A stretch of DNA of 17,658 nucleotides from an uncultured Lachnospiraceae bacterium (GTDB lineage Bacteria; Bacillota; Clostridia; Lachnospirales; Lachnospiraceae): the NCBI GenBank assembly GCA_900551235.1, contig URUU01000044.1, positions 1-17,658 of the forward strand, written 5' to 3'. This document shows, piece after piece, positions 1 through 6,266 of the stretch. Made by a program: the position numbers and the translations under genes. How positions within the stretch are numbered: position 1 is the stretch's first letter; each line of letters begins with the position of its first letter. The notes beneath the pieces are model-generated. The model made no database searches and was not told the origin of the DNA. It saw only the letters and a list, made by a program, of their open reading frames with translations.

Positions 1-113
1 CTTCGGGGAATTCGTTCATTTGCACATGCTCTGCTGTTCTTTCGCTGACAGCATCCTGATAAAATGCTCTGCATTTCTATTCCTTACACCTGCCAGGAAA
101 TCACCGTAAATTC
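1..113 (-). other. Partial spacer downstream of infA
   Basis: This is the non-coding stretch after the infA stop, cut by the window edge. In related Clostridia rpmJ (L36) usually follows infA, but no L36 sequence is visible in these 113 nt, so rpmJ must lie beyond the edge if it is present. On the minus strand TGCTGT (53-48) can pair with ACAGCA (37-32) around a 10-nt loop. The 9-mer GCAGAGCAT occurs twice (72-64 and 34-26). Neither hairpin nor repeat has a U-tract, so I do not call a terminator. Confidence 0.5.
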
Positions 114-332
114 TTATTTATCTCTCCAGATAATACGTCCTTTTGACAGGTCATACGGAGACATTTCTACTGTTACTTTGTCACCAGGAAGGATACGGAT
201 AAAGTTCATTCTCAGCTTTCCGCTGATATGAGCCAGTACCACATGTTTGTTTTCCAGTTCTACACGGAACATTGCATTTGGCAGTTTCTCCAGTACTGTT
301 CCTTCCACTTCAATTACATCTGCTTTCGACAT
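114..332 (-). CDS. infA: Translation initiation factor IF-1
   Basis: IF1 binds the A site of the 30S subunit during initiation and works with IF2 and IF3. The 72-aa product has the normal family length and is a single S1-like OB fold. Family signatures are visible: EGTVLEKLPNAMFRVEL (10-26), LAHISGKLRMNFIRILPGD (33-51) and YDLSKGRI (60-67). The end, IIWRDK, differs slightly from the common ITYR-type ending. The ATG lies inside the end of the upstream KOW gene (23-nt overlap), and its SD (AAGGAGG) lies within that coding sequence. Translation of the two genes is therefore probably coupled. Identification is secure. Confidence 0.97.
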   Translation of the reverse strand: MSKADVIEVEGTVLEKLPNAMFRVELENKHVVLAHISGKLRMNFIRILPGDKVTVEMSPYDLSKGRIIWRDK

Positions 333-600
333 CGTGAACCTCCTTCATTTTATAATCTTTCAGAACTGCTCTGATTTTTTCATTTCTCAATACTTCTCCA
401 TTCCAGTTTGCCAGCGCTTCCGGAATTTTATGGATAATCTGAATATGCTTCTTGTTTTTTTTCTTTGGATTATCAAACTTTCTCAGTCTTCCATCACAGA
501 GGTAGACAAAATCTCCTTCTGTCCGGCAGACCAGATACAAAGTTTTCGCATCATGACCTGCCTTCGAGCGGGCAAGCATCCCGCACATTATCTGTTCCAT
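310..600 (-). CDS. KOW-domain RNA-binding protein (L14e/L27e-like)
   Basis: This 96-aa basic protein sits between map and infA, a position where Clostridia often encode a KOW-domain protein annotated as ribosomal protein L14E/L6E/L27E-like. The KOW segment is near residues 8-38 (GMLARSKAGHDAKTLYLVC, then EGDFVYLCDGRLR). A lysine-rich stretch follows (KKKNKKH, 46-52), then a C-terminal tail without an obvious domain. Archaeal and eukaryotic relatives bind rRNA; in bacteria the role is not established as far as I know, so ribosome or RNA binding is an inference. The start ATG follows an AAGGGG SD that overlaps the map stop codon. The 3' end overlaps infA by 23 nt and carries the infA SD. Confidence 0.85.
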   Translation of the reverse strand: MEQIMCGMLARSKAGHDAKTLYLVCRTEGDFVYLCDGRLRKFDNPKKKNKKHIQIIHKIPEALANWNGEVLRNEKIRAVLKDYKMKEVHDVESRCN

Positions 601-609
601 GACTTCCCC

Positions 610-1368
610 TTACTCTCTGTATAAGGTCAGGATTTCCGGCTCACCGTCGGTAATCAGAATTGTGTTTTCATAATGTGCTGAATACTGCCCGTCTTCTGTT
701 GCAACTGTCCAGTCATCGTCTTTCCAGTAGACATCTTTGCGTCCCATGTTGATCATCGGCTCCACTGCCAGTGTCATACCCGGAACCAGTTTGATTCCGC
801 GTCTCTTCTGCCTGAAGTTTGGAATTTCCGGATCTTCATGCAGACTGCGGCCGATTCCGTGTCCACAAAGCTCTTCTACAACTCCATATCCAAAGCTTTC
901 TGCATAATCTCCGATTGCCGATCCGATCTCATTTAAATGATGACCGGCTTTTGCGTATTTGATTCCTTCAAAGAAACTTTGTTTTGTTACATCCATCAGT
1001 TTCTGTGTTTCCGGTGATACCGTGCCGACTGCATGGGTTCTGGCTGCGTCAGAATGAAATCCTTTGTAGATCAGACCTGCGTCAAGGCTTACGATATCAC
1101 CCTCCTGCAGAATACGATGTTTGTTCGGAATACCATGTACTACTTCATCGTTTACAGAAACACAGATAGAAGCAGGATAGCCATTATAATGAAGAAAGTT
1201 TGGAACACCGCCAAGGCTTCTGATCAGCTTTTCGCCCAGTCGGTCAATATCCAAGGTTGAAATTCCCGGTTTGATTGCCTCTTCCAATTCTTTATGAACG
1301 ATAGAAAGCAGTCTGCAGGATTCTCTCATAAGTTCGATTTCGTGTGCAGATTTTATTGATACTGACAT
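610..1368 (-). CDS. map: Methionine aminopeptidase, type I
   Basis: Map removes the initiator methionine from nascent cytosolic proteins when the second residue is small. The 252-aa protein has the pita-bread fold of type I enzymes, without the type II insert or an N-terminal zinc-finger extension. The five metal ligands can be placed at D96 (SLDAG), D107 (FHSDAAR), H170 (CGHGIG), E203 (AVEP) and E234 (HYENT). Catalytic histidines H78 (VVHGI) and H177 are also present. The start ATG lies 5 nt after the adk stop, and its SD (TTAGGAGAG) is inside the last adk codons, which implies coupled translation. Nothing looks damaged. Confidence 0.97.
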   Translation of the reverse strand: MSVSIKSAHEIELMRESCRLLSIVHKELEEAIKPGISTLDIDRLGEKLIRSLGGVPNFLHYNGYPASICVSVNDEVVHGIPNKHRILQEGDIVSLDAGLIYKGFHSDAARTHAVGTVSPETQKLMDVTKQSFFEGIKYAKAGHHLNEIGSAIGDYAESFGYGVVEELCGHGIGRSLHEDPEIPNFRQKRRGIKLVPGMTLAVEPMINMGRKDVYWKDDDWTVATEDGQYSAHYENTILITDGEPEILTLYRE

Positions 1369-1373
1369 CTTTT

Positions 1374-2018
1374 TTACTCTCCTAACACCTTAACAATTGC
1401 CTGGAATACATCTTCCATATCAACTGTGCCGTCAACTTCACGCAGTGCTCCGGCCTTCTTATAATAATCAATCAATGGCTGGGTCTGTTCATGGTAGACA
1501 TCCAGACGTTTCTTAACTGTCTCCGGTTTGTCATCATCGCGCAGAATCAGTTTTTCTCCGCAGGAATCGCAGGTATTTTCCAGCTTTGGTGCGTTAAATA
1601 CTACATGATAAGTAGCTCCGCAGCCAACGCAGGCCCTTCTGCCGCCCATGCGGTTAATGATGTTATCATCCGGTACTTCAACGTTGATCGCATAGTCAAT
1701 TTTGTCATTCAGTTTTGCAAGTGCCGCATCCAGTGCCTCGGCCTGAGGAATGGTTCTTGGGAATCCGTCCAGTACATATCCTTTTTCACAATCAGCCTGC
1801 TGAACTCTGTCCACTACCAGATCCACTACCAGTTCATCCGGAACGAGCAGTCCCTGATCCATATAAGTTTTCGCTTTCTTTCCAAGCTCTGTACCGTTTT
1901 TGATATTGGCACGGAAAATATCTCCTGTGGAGATGTGCGGAATCTCATATTTTGCTGCGATCTTTTTTGCCTGTGTTCCTTTTCCTGCACCAGGTGCACC
2001 TAACATGATAATTTTCAT
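1374..2018 (-). CDS. adk: Adenylate kinase
   Basis: Adk interconverts ATP + AMP and 2 ADP in the cytosol. The 214-aa protein is the long form with a LID domain. Visible motifs are the P-loop GAPGAGKGT (7-15), the AMP-binding stretch STGDIFR (30-36) and DGFPRT (84-89). The LID has four cysteines at 130, 133, 150 and 153 (CVGC...CDSC), the pattern of the structural zinc site of Gram-positive enzymes. The ATG is preceded by a GGGGGT SD, which is less standard than its neighbours'. The gene follows secY after a 133-nt spacer and is followed 5 nt later by map, the usual order in Firmicutes. Confidence 0.98.
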   Translation of the reverse strand: MKIIMLGAPGAGKGTQAKKIAAKYEIPHISTGDIFRANIKNGTELGKKAKTYMDQGLLVPDELVVDLVVDRVQQADCEKGYVLDGFPRTIPQAEALDAALAKLNDKIDYAINVEVPDDNIINRMGGRRACVGCGATYHVVFNAPKLENTCDSCGEKLILRDDDKPETVKKRLDVYHEQTQPLIDYYKKAGALREVDGTVDMEDVFQAIVKVLGE

Positions 2019-2096
2019 AGTAAAATACCCCCATTTCGTTTTTTATGTAAATGCTGTTTTAAGCAACATTTTTAATTTTTCCCATAACGTATTTTA

Positions 2097-2147
2097 GTGC
2101 GCAATCTCATCTGTCAGGATCATAAAGATCTGGCAGATGAGACGCAC
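2097..2147 (-). other. Long stem-loop in the secY-adk spacer
   Basis: On the minus strand GTGCG (2147-2143) pairs with CGCAC (2101-2097), TCTCATCTG with CAGATGAGA, and GATC with GATC around a TTTAT loop. Two small internal loops separate the helices. The structure spans about 51 nt and starts about 4 nt after the secY stop. Downstream bases on the minus strand are TAAAATACG, not a U-tract, so termination of the operon is not indicated. On the plus strand the stem is followed by ACTTTTATT, but no plus-strand gene leads into it. A role in mRNA processing or 3'-end protection of the secY segment is an inference. Confidence 0.7.
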
Positions 2148-2151
2148 ACTT

Positions 2152-3468
2152 TTATTCACTCAGGAATCCTCGATAATTGCGTACAAGCATCTGAGACTCA
2201 ATCTGCTTTAATGTTTCAAGCACAACACCAACGATAATGATGATGGATGTTCCTCCGAAAGATACGGAAGCTCCGAAAGCACCATTGAATACGATCGGGA
2301 TCGTGCAGACGATCAGAAGTCCAATAGCTCCAATAAAGATAATGTAGTTCAGGATTTTTTCCAGATACTCCTGTGTCGGTTTACCCGGACGGATACCTGG
2401 GATAAATCCACCCTGTTTCTTCATATTATCTGCTACTTCAATCGGATTAAAGGTGATGGAAGTATAGAAATATGCGAAAAACACAATCATAACCGCATAC
2501 AGGACAAATCCAAGTGTATAAACCGGATTTGAGAGACTAAACCAGTTCTGCTGGCTTAATCCTTTCAAAATCTTGGATCCAATACCGTTTCCGTTCCCTC
2601 TTCCCATGAATGCCGCAACGATAGATGGCATAGACATAAGAGAAGAAGCGAAGATAACAGGAATAACACCTGCTGTATTTACTTTCAGCGGAATGCTGGA
2701 TGACTGACCGCCAACCATTTTTCTTCCCTGCATTTTCTTTGCATACTGAACCGGGATATTTCTTGTTGCACCGTTCAGCAGAATAACCAGTACTACGGTA
2801 ACAATGATAACTGCAAGAATAATTACTGCTGCAAGAGCACCTTTGGCAACCGTCTGCGGTTTTACAAATGTCTCATACAATGTTGTGATGTCGCTCGGGA
2901 CACGGGACAGGATGTTGATCATCAGGACGATGGAAATACCATTTCCAACACCTTTTTCTGTGATTCTCTCACCAACCCACATCAGGAATGCGGAACCTGC
3001 AGTCAAAGATACAACAACCGTGATAACGTTCATAGCTGTCATATTCGGAATAAGTCCCTGACGGCCAAATCCGATAACCATGGCAACACTTTCCAGCAGA
3101 GCCAGACCTACGGTCACATAACGTGTGATAGCTGTCAGTTTCTTTCTTCCCTCTTCGCCATCCTTCTGCATCTCTTCCAGTTTCGGGATTGCAATCGTCA
3201 GAAGTTCGATAATAATGGATGACGTAATGTACGGGGTAATATTCAATGCAAAAATTGACATCTCTTCAAAAGATCCCCCGGTAAATGCATCAAAGAAGTT
3301 GAATGCATCTCCCACCTGCTGTGAGAACCAGTTTGCGAAATAAGATCTGTCAACGCCAGGTATTGGCAGCTGGGAACCCAGCCTTACCACTACCAGCATT
3401 AAAAAGGTGTAAAAGATTTTTGAACGAATATCTTTTACCTTAAATGCATTACGCAATGTCTGAAACAT
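2152..3468 (-). CDS. secY: Preprotein translocase subunit SecY
   Basis: SecY forms the protein-conducting pore of the SecYEG translocon in the cytoplasmic membrane. The 438-aa protein has the family's usual length and about ten hydrophobic helices. Signatures include VVVRLGSQLPIPGVD near residues 25-39, FDAFTGGSFEEMSIFALNI around 59-77 (plug and TM2 region), ITEKGVGNGIS near 170-180 and IRPGKPTQEYLEKIL near 362-376 in the cytosolic loop contacting SecA and the ribosome. The ATG overlaps the rplO stop as TAATG, so translation is coupled to L15. Its position between rplO and adk is the standard spc-operon arrangement. Confidence 0.98.
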   Translation of the reverse strand: MFQTLRNAFKVKDIRSKIFYTFLMLVVVRLGSQLPIPGVDRSYFANWFSQQVGDAFNFFDAFTGGSFEEMSIFALNITPYITSSIIIELLTIAIPKLEEMQKDGEEGRKKLTAITRYVTVGLALLESVAMVIGFGRQGLIPNMTAMNVITVVVSLTAGSAFLMWVGERITEKGVGNGISIVLMINILSRVPSDITTLYETFVKPQTVAKGALAAVIILAVIIVTVVLVILLNGATRNIPVQYAKKMQGRKMVGGQSSSIPLKVNTAGVIPVIFASSLMSMPSIVAAFMGRGNGNGIGSKILKGLSQQNWFSLSNPVYTLGFVLYAVMIVFFAYFYTSITFNPIEVADNMKKQGGFIPGIRPGKPTQEYLEKILNYIIFIGAIGLLIVCTIPIVFNGAFGASVSFGGTSIIIIVGVVLETLKQIESQMLVRNYRGFLSE

Positions 3469-3908
3469 TAGATCACCTCTGCTTTTCCACCGAGTGCTTC
3501 TATCTTAGCTTTTGCGCTTTCGCTGAAAGCGTTTACTTTAACAGTAAGCTTTTTTGTCAGTTCTCCATTTCCTAAGATTTTAACGCCGTCTTTTGCGTCT
3601 TTGATCACACCAGCTTCAATCAGAGTTTCAATGGTAACTTCTGTATCATTGTCAAATCTCTCTAATGCACTTACGTTTACAGCTTCGATATCCTTGGAAT
3701 TTCTGTTAGTGAAACCTCTCTTCGGGATACGTCTGTACAGCGGCATCTGTCCACCTTCAAATCCTACTCTTGGTGCACCAGAACGCGCCTTCTGACCTTT
3801 GTGGCCTTTACCAGCTGTTTTTCCGTTTCCTGAACCATGTCCACGTCCACGACGGAAATTATCGTTATGTGTAGAACCTGCAGCAGGCTTTAAATTAGAT
3901 AAATCCAT
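3468..3908 (-). CDS. rplO: 50S ribosomal protein L15
   Basis: L15 is a late-assembly 50S protein whose extended N-terminal arm threads into 23S rRNA. The 146-aa product has the expected length. The Gly/Lys/Arg-rich arm occupies about residues 19-48 (RRGRGHGSGNGKTAGKG onward). EGGQMPLYRRIPKRGF (51-66) is a strong family signature, and the globular C-terminal part ends LGGKAEVI. The SD is AGGAGGT, 7 nt before the ATG. The gene lies 21 nt after rpmD and overlaps secY by the TAATG junction. Confidence 0.97.
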   Translation of the reverse strand: MDLSNLKPAAGSTHNDNFRRGRGHGSGNGKTAGKGHKGQKARSGAPRVGFEGGQMPLYRRIPKRGFTNRNSKDIEAVNVSALERFDNDTEVTIETLIEAGVIKDAKDGVKILGNGELTKKLTVKVNAFSESAKAKIEALGGKAEVI

Positions 3909-3929
3909 TTCGACACCTCCTATATTTAT

Positions 3930-4112
3930 TTACGCTTCTTCTACCTTTACCAGATGCTGAACCTGTTTTACCATGCCCAGTGTTGCAGCATTGTTCGGCA
4001 GTTCAACTGTCTTGTTCAGTTTTCTAAGTCCCAGAGCCTCAACCGTTGCACGATGCTTCGGTTTTGCAGAAATCGGGGATTTTACTAAAGTAACTTTTAA
4101 TGTATCTGCCAT
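3930..4112 (-). CDS. rpmD: 50S ribosomal protein L30
   Basis: L30 is a small 50S protein of about 60 residues, and this product is exactly 60 aa. It shows the bacterial pattern LKVTLVKSPISAKPKHRATV (5-24) followed by LGLRKLNKTVELPNNAATLG, with the C-terminal helix MVKQVQHLVKVEE. The gene lies between rpsE and rplO as in other spc operons. The SD (AAGGAGG) overlaps the rpsE stop codon (TAAGGAGG), 14 nt upstream of the ATG, which favours re-initiation by ribosomes finishing S5. Confidence 0.96.
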   Translation of the reverse strand: MADTLKVTLVKSPISAKPKHRATVEALGLRKLNKTVELPNNAATLGMVKQVQHLVKVEEA

Positions 4113-4126
4113 TTTTCAAATCCTCC

Positions 4127-4636
4127 TTATGCCAGAATTTCGTCAACAGATTTGCCGCGAAGTCTTGCTACTTCTTCCGGACTCTTCAGGCTCTTCAGAG
4201 CTTCCATTGTAGCCAGAACTACGTTCTGTTTGTTGTTAGATCCCAGAGATTTTGTACGGATGTTTTTGATACCAGCCATTTCCAGCACGTTACGTGCAGG
4301 ACCACCGGCGATAACTCCGGTACCTTCCGGGGATCTCTTCAGCAGTACGGATGCGCCACCGAATTTTCCTGTATAATCATGTGAAATACTTGCATTTTCA
4401 TCCAGTTCAACTTTGATCAGTTTCTTAGCTGCATCTTCTTTTCCTTTGCGGATTGCTTCCGGAATTTCTGCTGCCTTGCCAAGACCTGCTCCAACGTGTC
4501 CATTGCCGTCACCTACAACTACTAAAGCTGTGAAACGCATGTTACGTCCGCCCTTAACAACTTTTGTAACTCGTTTAATAGATACAACTTTTTCGTTCAG
4601 CTCTAACTGACTGGCATCGATAAGTGTATGTTTCAT
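4127..4636 (-). CDS. rpsE: 30S ribosomal protein S5
   Basis: S5 sits at the back of the 30S subunit near the mRNA entry site and affects decoding fidelity. The 169-aa product has the N-terminal S5 double-stranded-RNA-binding domain, visible as RVTKVVKGGRNMRFTALVV (22-40) and GDGNGHVGAGLGKAAE (42-57). The C-terminal domain contains the stretch KRSPEGTGVIAGGPARNVLE. In E. coli, spectinomycin resistance changes lie in the loop equivalent to residues 20-30; that loop (IKRVTKVVKGG) looks wild type. The SD is AAGGAGG before the ATG at 4636. The gene lies 17 nt after rplR. Confidence 0.97.
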   Translation of the reverse strand: MKHTLIDASQLELNEKVVSIKRVTKVVKGGRNMRFTALVVVGDGNGHVGAGLGKAAEIPEAIRKGKEDAAKKLIKVELDENASISHDYTGKFGGASVLLKRSPEGTGVIAGGPARNVLEMAGIKNIRTKSLGSNNKQNVVLATMEALKSLKSPEEVARLRGKSVDEILA

Positions 4637-4653
4637 CGTTCTTCCTCCTTGTC

Positions 4654-5022
4654 CTAGAATTCAAGACCAGCTTCTCTAGCTGCATCTGCTAATGCTTTGA
4701 CTTTACCCTGATAAATGAAGCCGCCTCTATCGAAGACAACAGTGGTGATGCCCTTCTCTAAAGCTTTTTTTGCGATTACTGTTCCCAGATATGCTGCAGC
4801 ATCAACGTTATTGGTTTTTTCCAGCTCTGCCTTTACATCTTTCTGCAGTGTGCAGGCAGATACAAGAGTGTTTCCAACTGTATCGTCAATAATCTGAGCA
4901 TACATATGATTATTACTTCTGAACACAGCCAGACGTGGTCTTTCAGTTGTACCACTGAAACGGTTACGCTGTCTTCTGTGCTTTTTCTCACGAATTTTTG
5001 TTCTTGATTCTTTGCTAACCAT
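4654..5022 (-). CDS. rplR: 50S ribosomal protein L18
   Basis: L18 binds 5S rRNA together with L5 as part of the central protuberance. The product is 122 aa with a basic N-terminus (REKKHRRQRNRFSGT, about 10-24) and core signatures RPRLAVFRSNNHMYAQIIDD and FDRGGFIYQGKVKALADAAR, ending AGLEF, a very typical L18 terminus. I chose ATG 5022 over the in-frame GTG at 5028: the SD AAGGAG sits 9 nt before the ATG but only 3 nt before the GTG. The gene lies between rplF and rpsE. Confidence 0.96.
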   Translation of the reverse strand: MVSKESRTKIREKKHRRQRNRFSGTTERPRLAVFRSNNHMYAQIIDDTVGNTLVSACTLQKDVKAELEKTNNVDAAAYLGTVIAKKALEKGITTVVFDRGGFIYQGKVKALADAAREAGLEF

Positions 5023-5039
5023 TTTCACACTCTCCTTAA

Positions 5040-5579
5040 TTATTTCTTACCAGTCTTACCAACTTTACGTCTGATTACTTCATCAGCATACTTAATACCT
5101 TTGCCCTTGTAAGGTTCCGGTGCTCTCTTTTCTCTGATTTCAGCTGCGTACTGGCCAACTTTTTCTTTGCTGATACCCTTAACAACGATCTTGTTTCCAT
5201 CAACGGTTGTCTCAAGTCCTTCCGGATCTTCCATCTCTACCGGGTGAGAATATCCAAGGGACAGTACCAGTTTTTTACCCTGTTTCTGAGCTCTGTAACC
5301 AACACCGTTAACTTCCAGAACTTTTTCATAGCCTTCGCTTACACCAACTACCATGTTGTGGATCAGTGTTCTTGTCAGACCATGCAGGGATTTCATCTTC
5401 TTTAAATCGTTCGGTCTTGTAACAACTACATGACCATCTTCGATCTTGATTTCCATCTCAACAGGCAACTCTCTTACCAGAGTTCCTTTTGCGCCTTTAA
5501 CTGTAACTTTATTGCCTTCTGCAATATCAACGGTTACACCAGCCGGGATAGCTACCGGCATTCTTCCGATACGTGACAT
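5040..5579 (-). CDS. rplF: 50S ribosomal protein L6
   Basis: L6 binds 23S rRNA near the sarcin-ricin loop and factor-binding site. The 179-aa protein has two repeated alpha/beta domains: an N-terminal MSRIGRMPVAIPAGV and a C-terminal signature KRAPEPYKGKGIKY (151-164) followed by a Lys-rich tail. GVGYRAQ (92-98) lies in the linker and second-domain start. The SD is AAGGAGG before the ATG. The upstream spacer to rpsH is unusually long (214 nt) and holds two RNA modules described separately. Translation of L6 is therefore less likely to be coupled directly to S8 than in a compact spc operon. Confidence 0.97.
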   Translation of the reverse strand: MSRIGRMPVAIPAGVTVDIAEGNKVTVKGAKGTLVRELPVEMEIKIEDGHVVVTRPNDLKKMKSLHGLTRTLIHNMVVGVSEGYEKVLEVNGVGYRAQKQGKKLVLSLGYSHPVEMEDPEGLETTVDGNKIVVKGISKEKVGQYAAEIREKRAPEPYKGKGIKYADEVIRRKVGKTGKK

Positions 5580-5607
5580 GTATCTTTCCTCCTTACTTAA
5601 ATTTTCG

Positions 5608-5647
5608 GAAAGGACTCTGTGCCCTTTCTGTTTTCAGTAAATTACTG
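5608..5647 (-). other. Two small hairpins just upstream of rplF
   Basis: Between the tandem RNA modules and the rplF SD, the minus strand can form CAGTA-ATT-TACTG (5647-5635) and GAAAGG/CCTTTC with a 9-nt loop (5628-5608). The second ends about 10 nt before the rplF SD. Neither is followed by a U-tract. They may belong to the same regulatory region as the modules upstream, but that is an inference from position alone. Confidence 0.4.
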
Positions 5648-5651
5648 CAAA

Positions 5652-5664
5652 TAAGTTGCTTTCG
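5652..5664 (-). repeat. 13-nt direct repeat, distal copy
   Basis: The plus-strand sequence TAAGTTGCTTTCG occurs here and again at 5779-5791. The two copies flank nearly all of the tandem RNA modules. In RNA sense this is CGAAAGCAACTTA. It may be the start of a third, truncated module, since module 1 begins with the same bases. It could also be a duplication made when the array arose. Confidence 0.7.
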
Positions 5665-5675
5665 CTAAGCGGGAT

Positions 5676-5734
5676 CTTCCCTCAACTAAACTCGTACTGC
5701 ACCTTTCGGTTTGTACTCGTTAAGGTTCGGGAAG
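5676..5734 (-). ncRNA. Structured RNA module 2, rpsH-rplF spacer
   Basis: This 59-nt module directly abuts module 1. Read 5'-3' on the minus strand, CTTCCC pairs with GGGAAG. Inside this lies GAAC opposite TTGA, which can form a tandem G-A/A-G mismatch. Then CTTAAC pairs with GTTTAG (one T-T mismatch), a second tandem GA/GA mismatch follows, then GTAC/GTAC, an AA/GCA internal loop, and an ACC-GAAA-GGT tip with a GNRA tetraloop. Relative to module 1, two base pairs change on both sides (C-G for T-A, A-T for G-C), while the GA mismatches and tip are identical. I cannot match it to a named RNA family. Confidence 0.65.
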
Positions 5735-5794
5735 GGCCTCGCACTAAATTCGTGCTGCACCTTTCGGTTTGCACTCATTAAGTTGCTTTCGGCC
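5735..5794 (-). ncRNA. Structured RNA module 1, rpsH-rplF spacer
   Basis: This 60-nt module begins on the last base of the rpsH stop codon (TAG, 5796-5794). On the minus strand GGCC (5794-5791) pairs with GGCC (5738-5735). Next comes a GA/GA tandem mismatch, GCA/TGC, CTTAAT/ATTTAG, a second GA/GA mismatch, GTGC/GCAC, an AA/GCA loop and an ACC-GAAA-GGT tip. The layout matches module 2 although the closing helix has a different sequence. A translating ribosome ending S8 would disrupt its 5' strand, so rpsH translation could influence folding. Function is unknown; a cis-acting element affecting S8/L6 expression or mRNA processing is an inference. Confidence 0.65.
5779..5791 (-). repeat. 13-nt direct repeat, proximal copy
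   Basis: This is the second copy of TAAGTTGCTTTCG (plus strand), inside the 5' part of module 1. It is identical to 5652-5664. The distance between copies is 127 nt, close to two module lengths. Confidence 0.7.
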
Positions 5795-6195
5795 TACCAA
5801 ACGAATGCCAGAACTTCTCCGCCTACCTGAAGTTTACGAGCTGCTTTATCTGTGATAACACCCTGGTTTGTAGACAGGATTGCAATACCCAGTCCACCCA
5901 GTACTCTTGGCAGTTCATCCTTACCTGCGTATACACGAAGACCAGGTTTTGAAATTCTCTTGATGCCGCTGATAACTTTTTCATTCTTATCTGCACCATA
6001 TTTCAGTTCGATACGGATTGTTTTGAAGATACCATCTTCTACCAGATCGTATTTTTTAATATATCCTTCGTCTACCAGAATGTTTGCGATAGCAATTTTC
6101 ATTTTGGAAGCCGGTACATCTACAGTATCATGTTTAGCAGTATTTGCGTTACGAATTCTTGTAAGCATATCTGCGATTGGATCGCTCATTGTCAT
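5794..6195 (-). CDS. rpsH: 30S ribosomal protein S8
   Basis: S8 binds helix 21 of 16S rRNA early in 30S assembly. In E. coli it is the translational repressor of the spc operon. The 133-aa protein shows MTMSDPIADMLTRIRNAN at the N-terminus and the C-terminal signature STNQGVITDKAARKL (108-122) ending GGEVLAFVW. The start at 6195 keeps the MxM[ST]DP form found in B. subtilis S8, with SD GAGGAGG 8 nt upstream. Unusually, both neighbouring spacers (165 nt to rpsN, 214 nt to rplF) are long and structured, whereas these genes are normally tightly packed. Confidence 0.97.
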   Translation of the reverse strand: MTMSDPIADMLTRIRNANTAKHDTVDVPASKMKIAIANILVDEGYIKKYDLVEDGIFKTIRIELKYGADKNEKVISGIKRISKPGLRVYAGKDELPRVLGGLGIAILSTNQGVITDKAARKLQVGGEVLAFVW

Positions 6196-6233
6196 GTAAG
6201 TTTCCTCCTCTTCTCAGACTTTACATGTATTTT

Positions 6234-6262
6234 ATACGGTACACACTGTCAGTATACCGCAT
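6234..6262 (-). other. 11-bp hairpin upstream of rpsH
   Basis: On the minus strand ATGCGGTATAC (6262-6252) pairs with GTGTACCGTAT (6244-6234) over a 7-nt loop TGACAGT. The stem is 11 bp with two G-T wobbles. It lies 39 nt upstream of the rpsH ATG and is followed by AAAATAC, so it is not an intrinsic terminator. It could be a protein-binding or RNase-processing site in the spc mRNA; the sequence alone does not say which. Confidence 0.7.
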
Positions 6263-6266
6263 CACC

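Noticed and set aside
1..76. Open frame on the minus strand after infA, starting at an ATG with an AAGGA-like upstream sequence and running off the window edge
   Set aside because: Only about 24 codons are visible and the translation has no resemblance to L36 or any r-protein; it overlaps a possible hairpin. Not enough to call a gene.
247..624. Plus-strand open frames opposite infA/KOW, and similar ones opposite adk, rpsC, rplB and rplD
   Set aside because: They lie antisense to strongly identified genes, have no SD or homology, and are expected from codon bias on the opposite strand.
2019..2096. Possible promoter before adk (TTGCTT followed by A/T-rich bases)
   Set aside because: No -10 box sits at a suitable distance; the A/T-rich spacer alone is not evidence.
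5676..5794. Tandem modules considered as tRNA or tRNA-like genes
   Set aside because: There is no anticodon arm, T-loop GTTCRA or acceptor/CCA layout; each unit is a single bulged hairpin.
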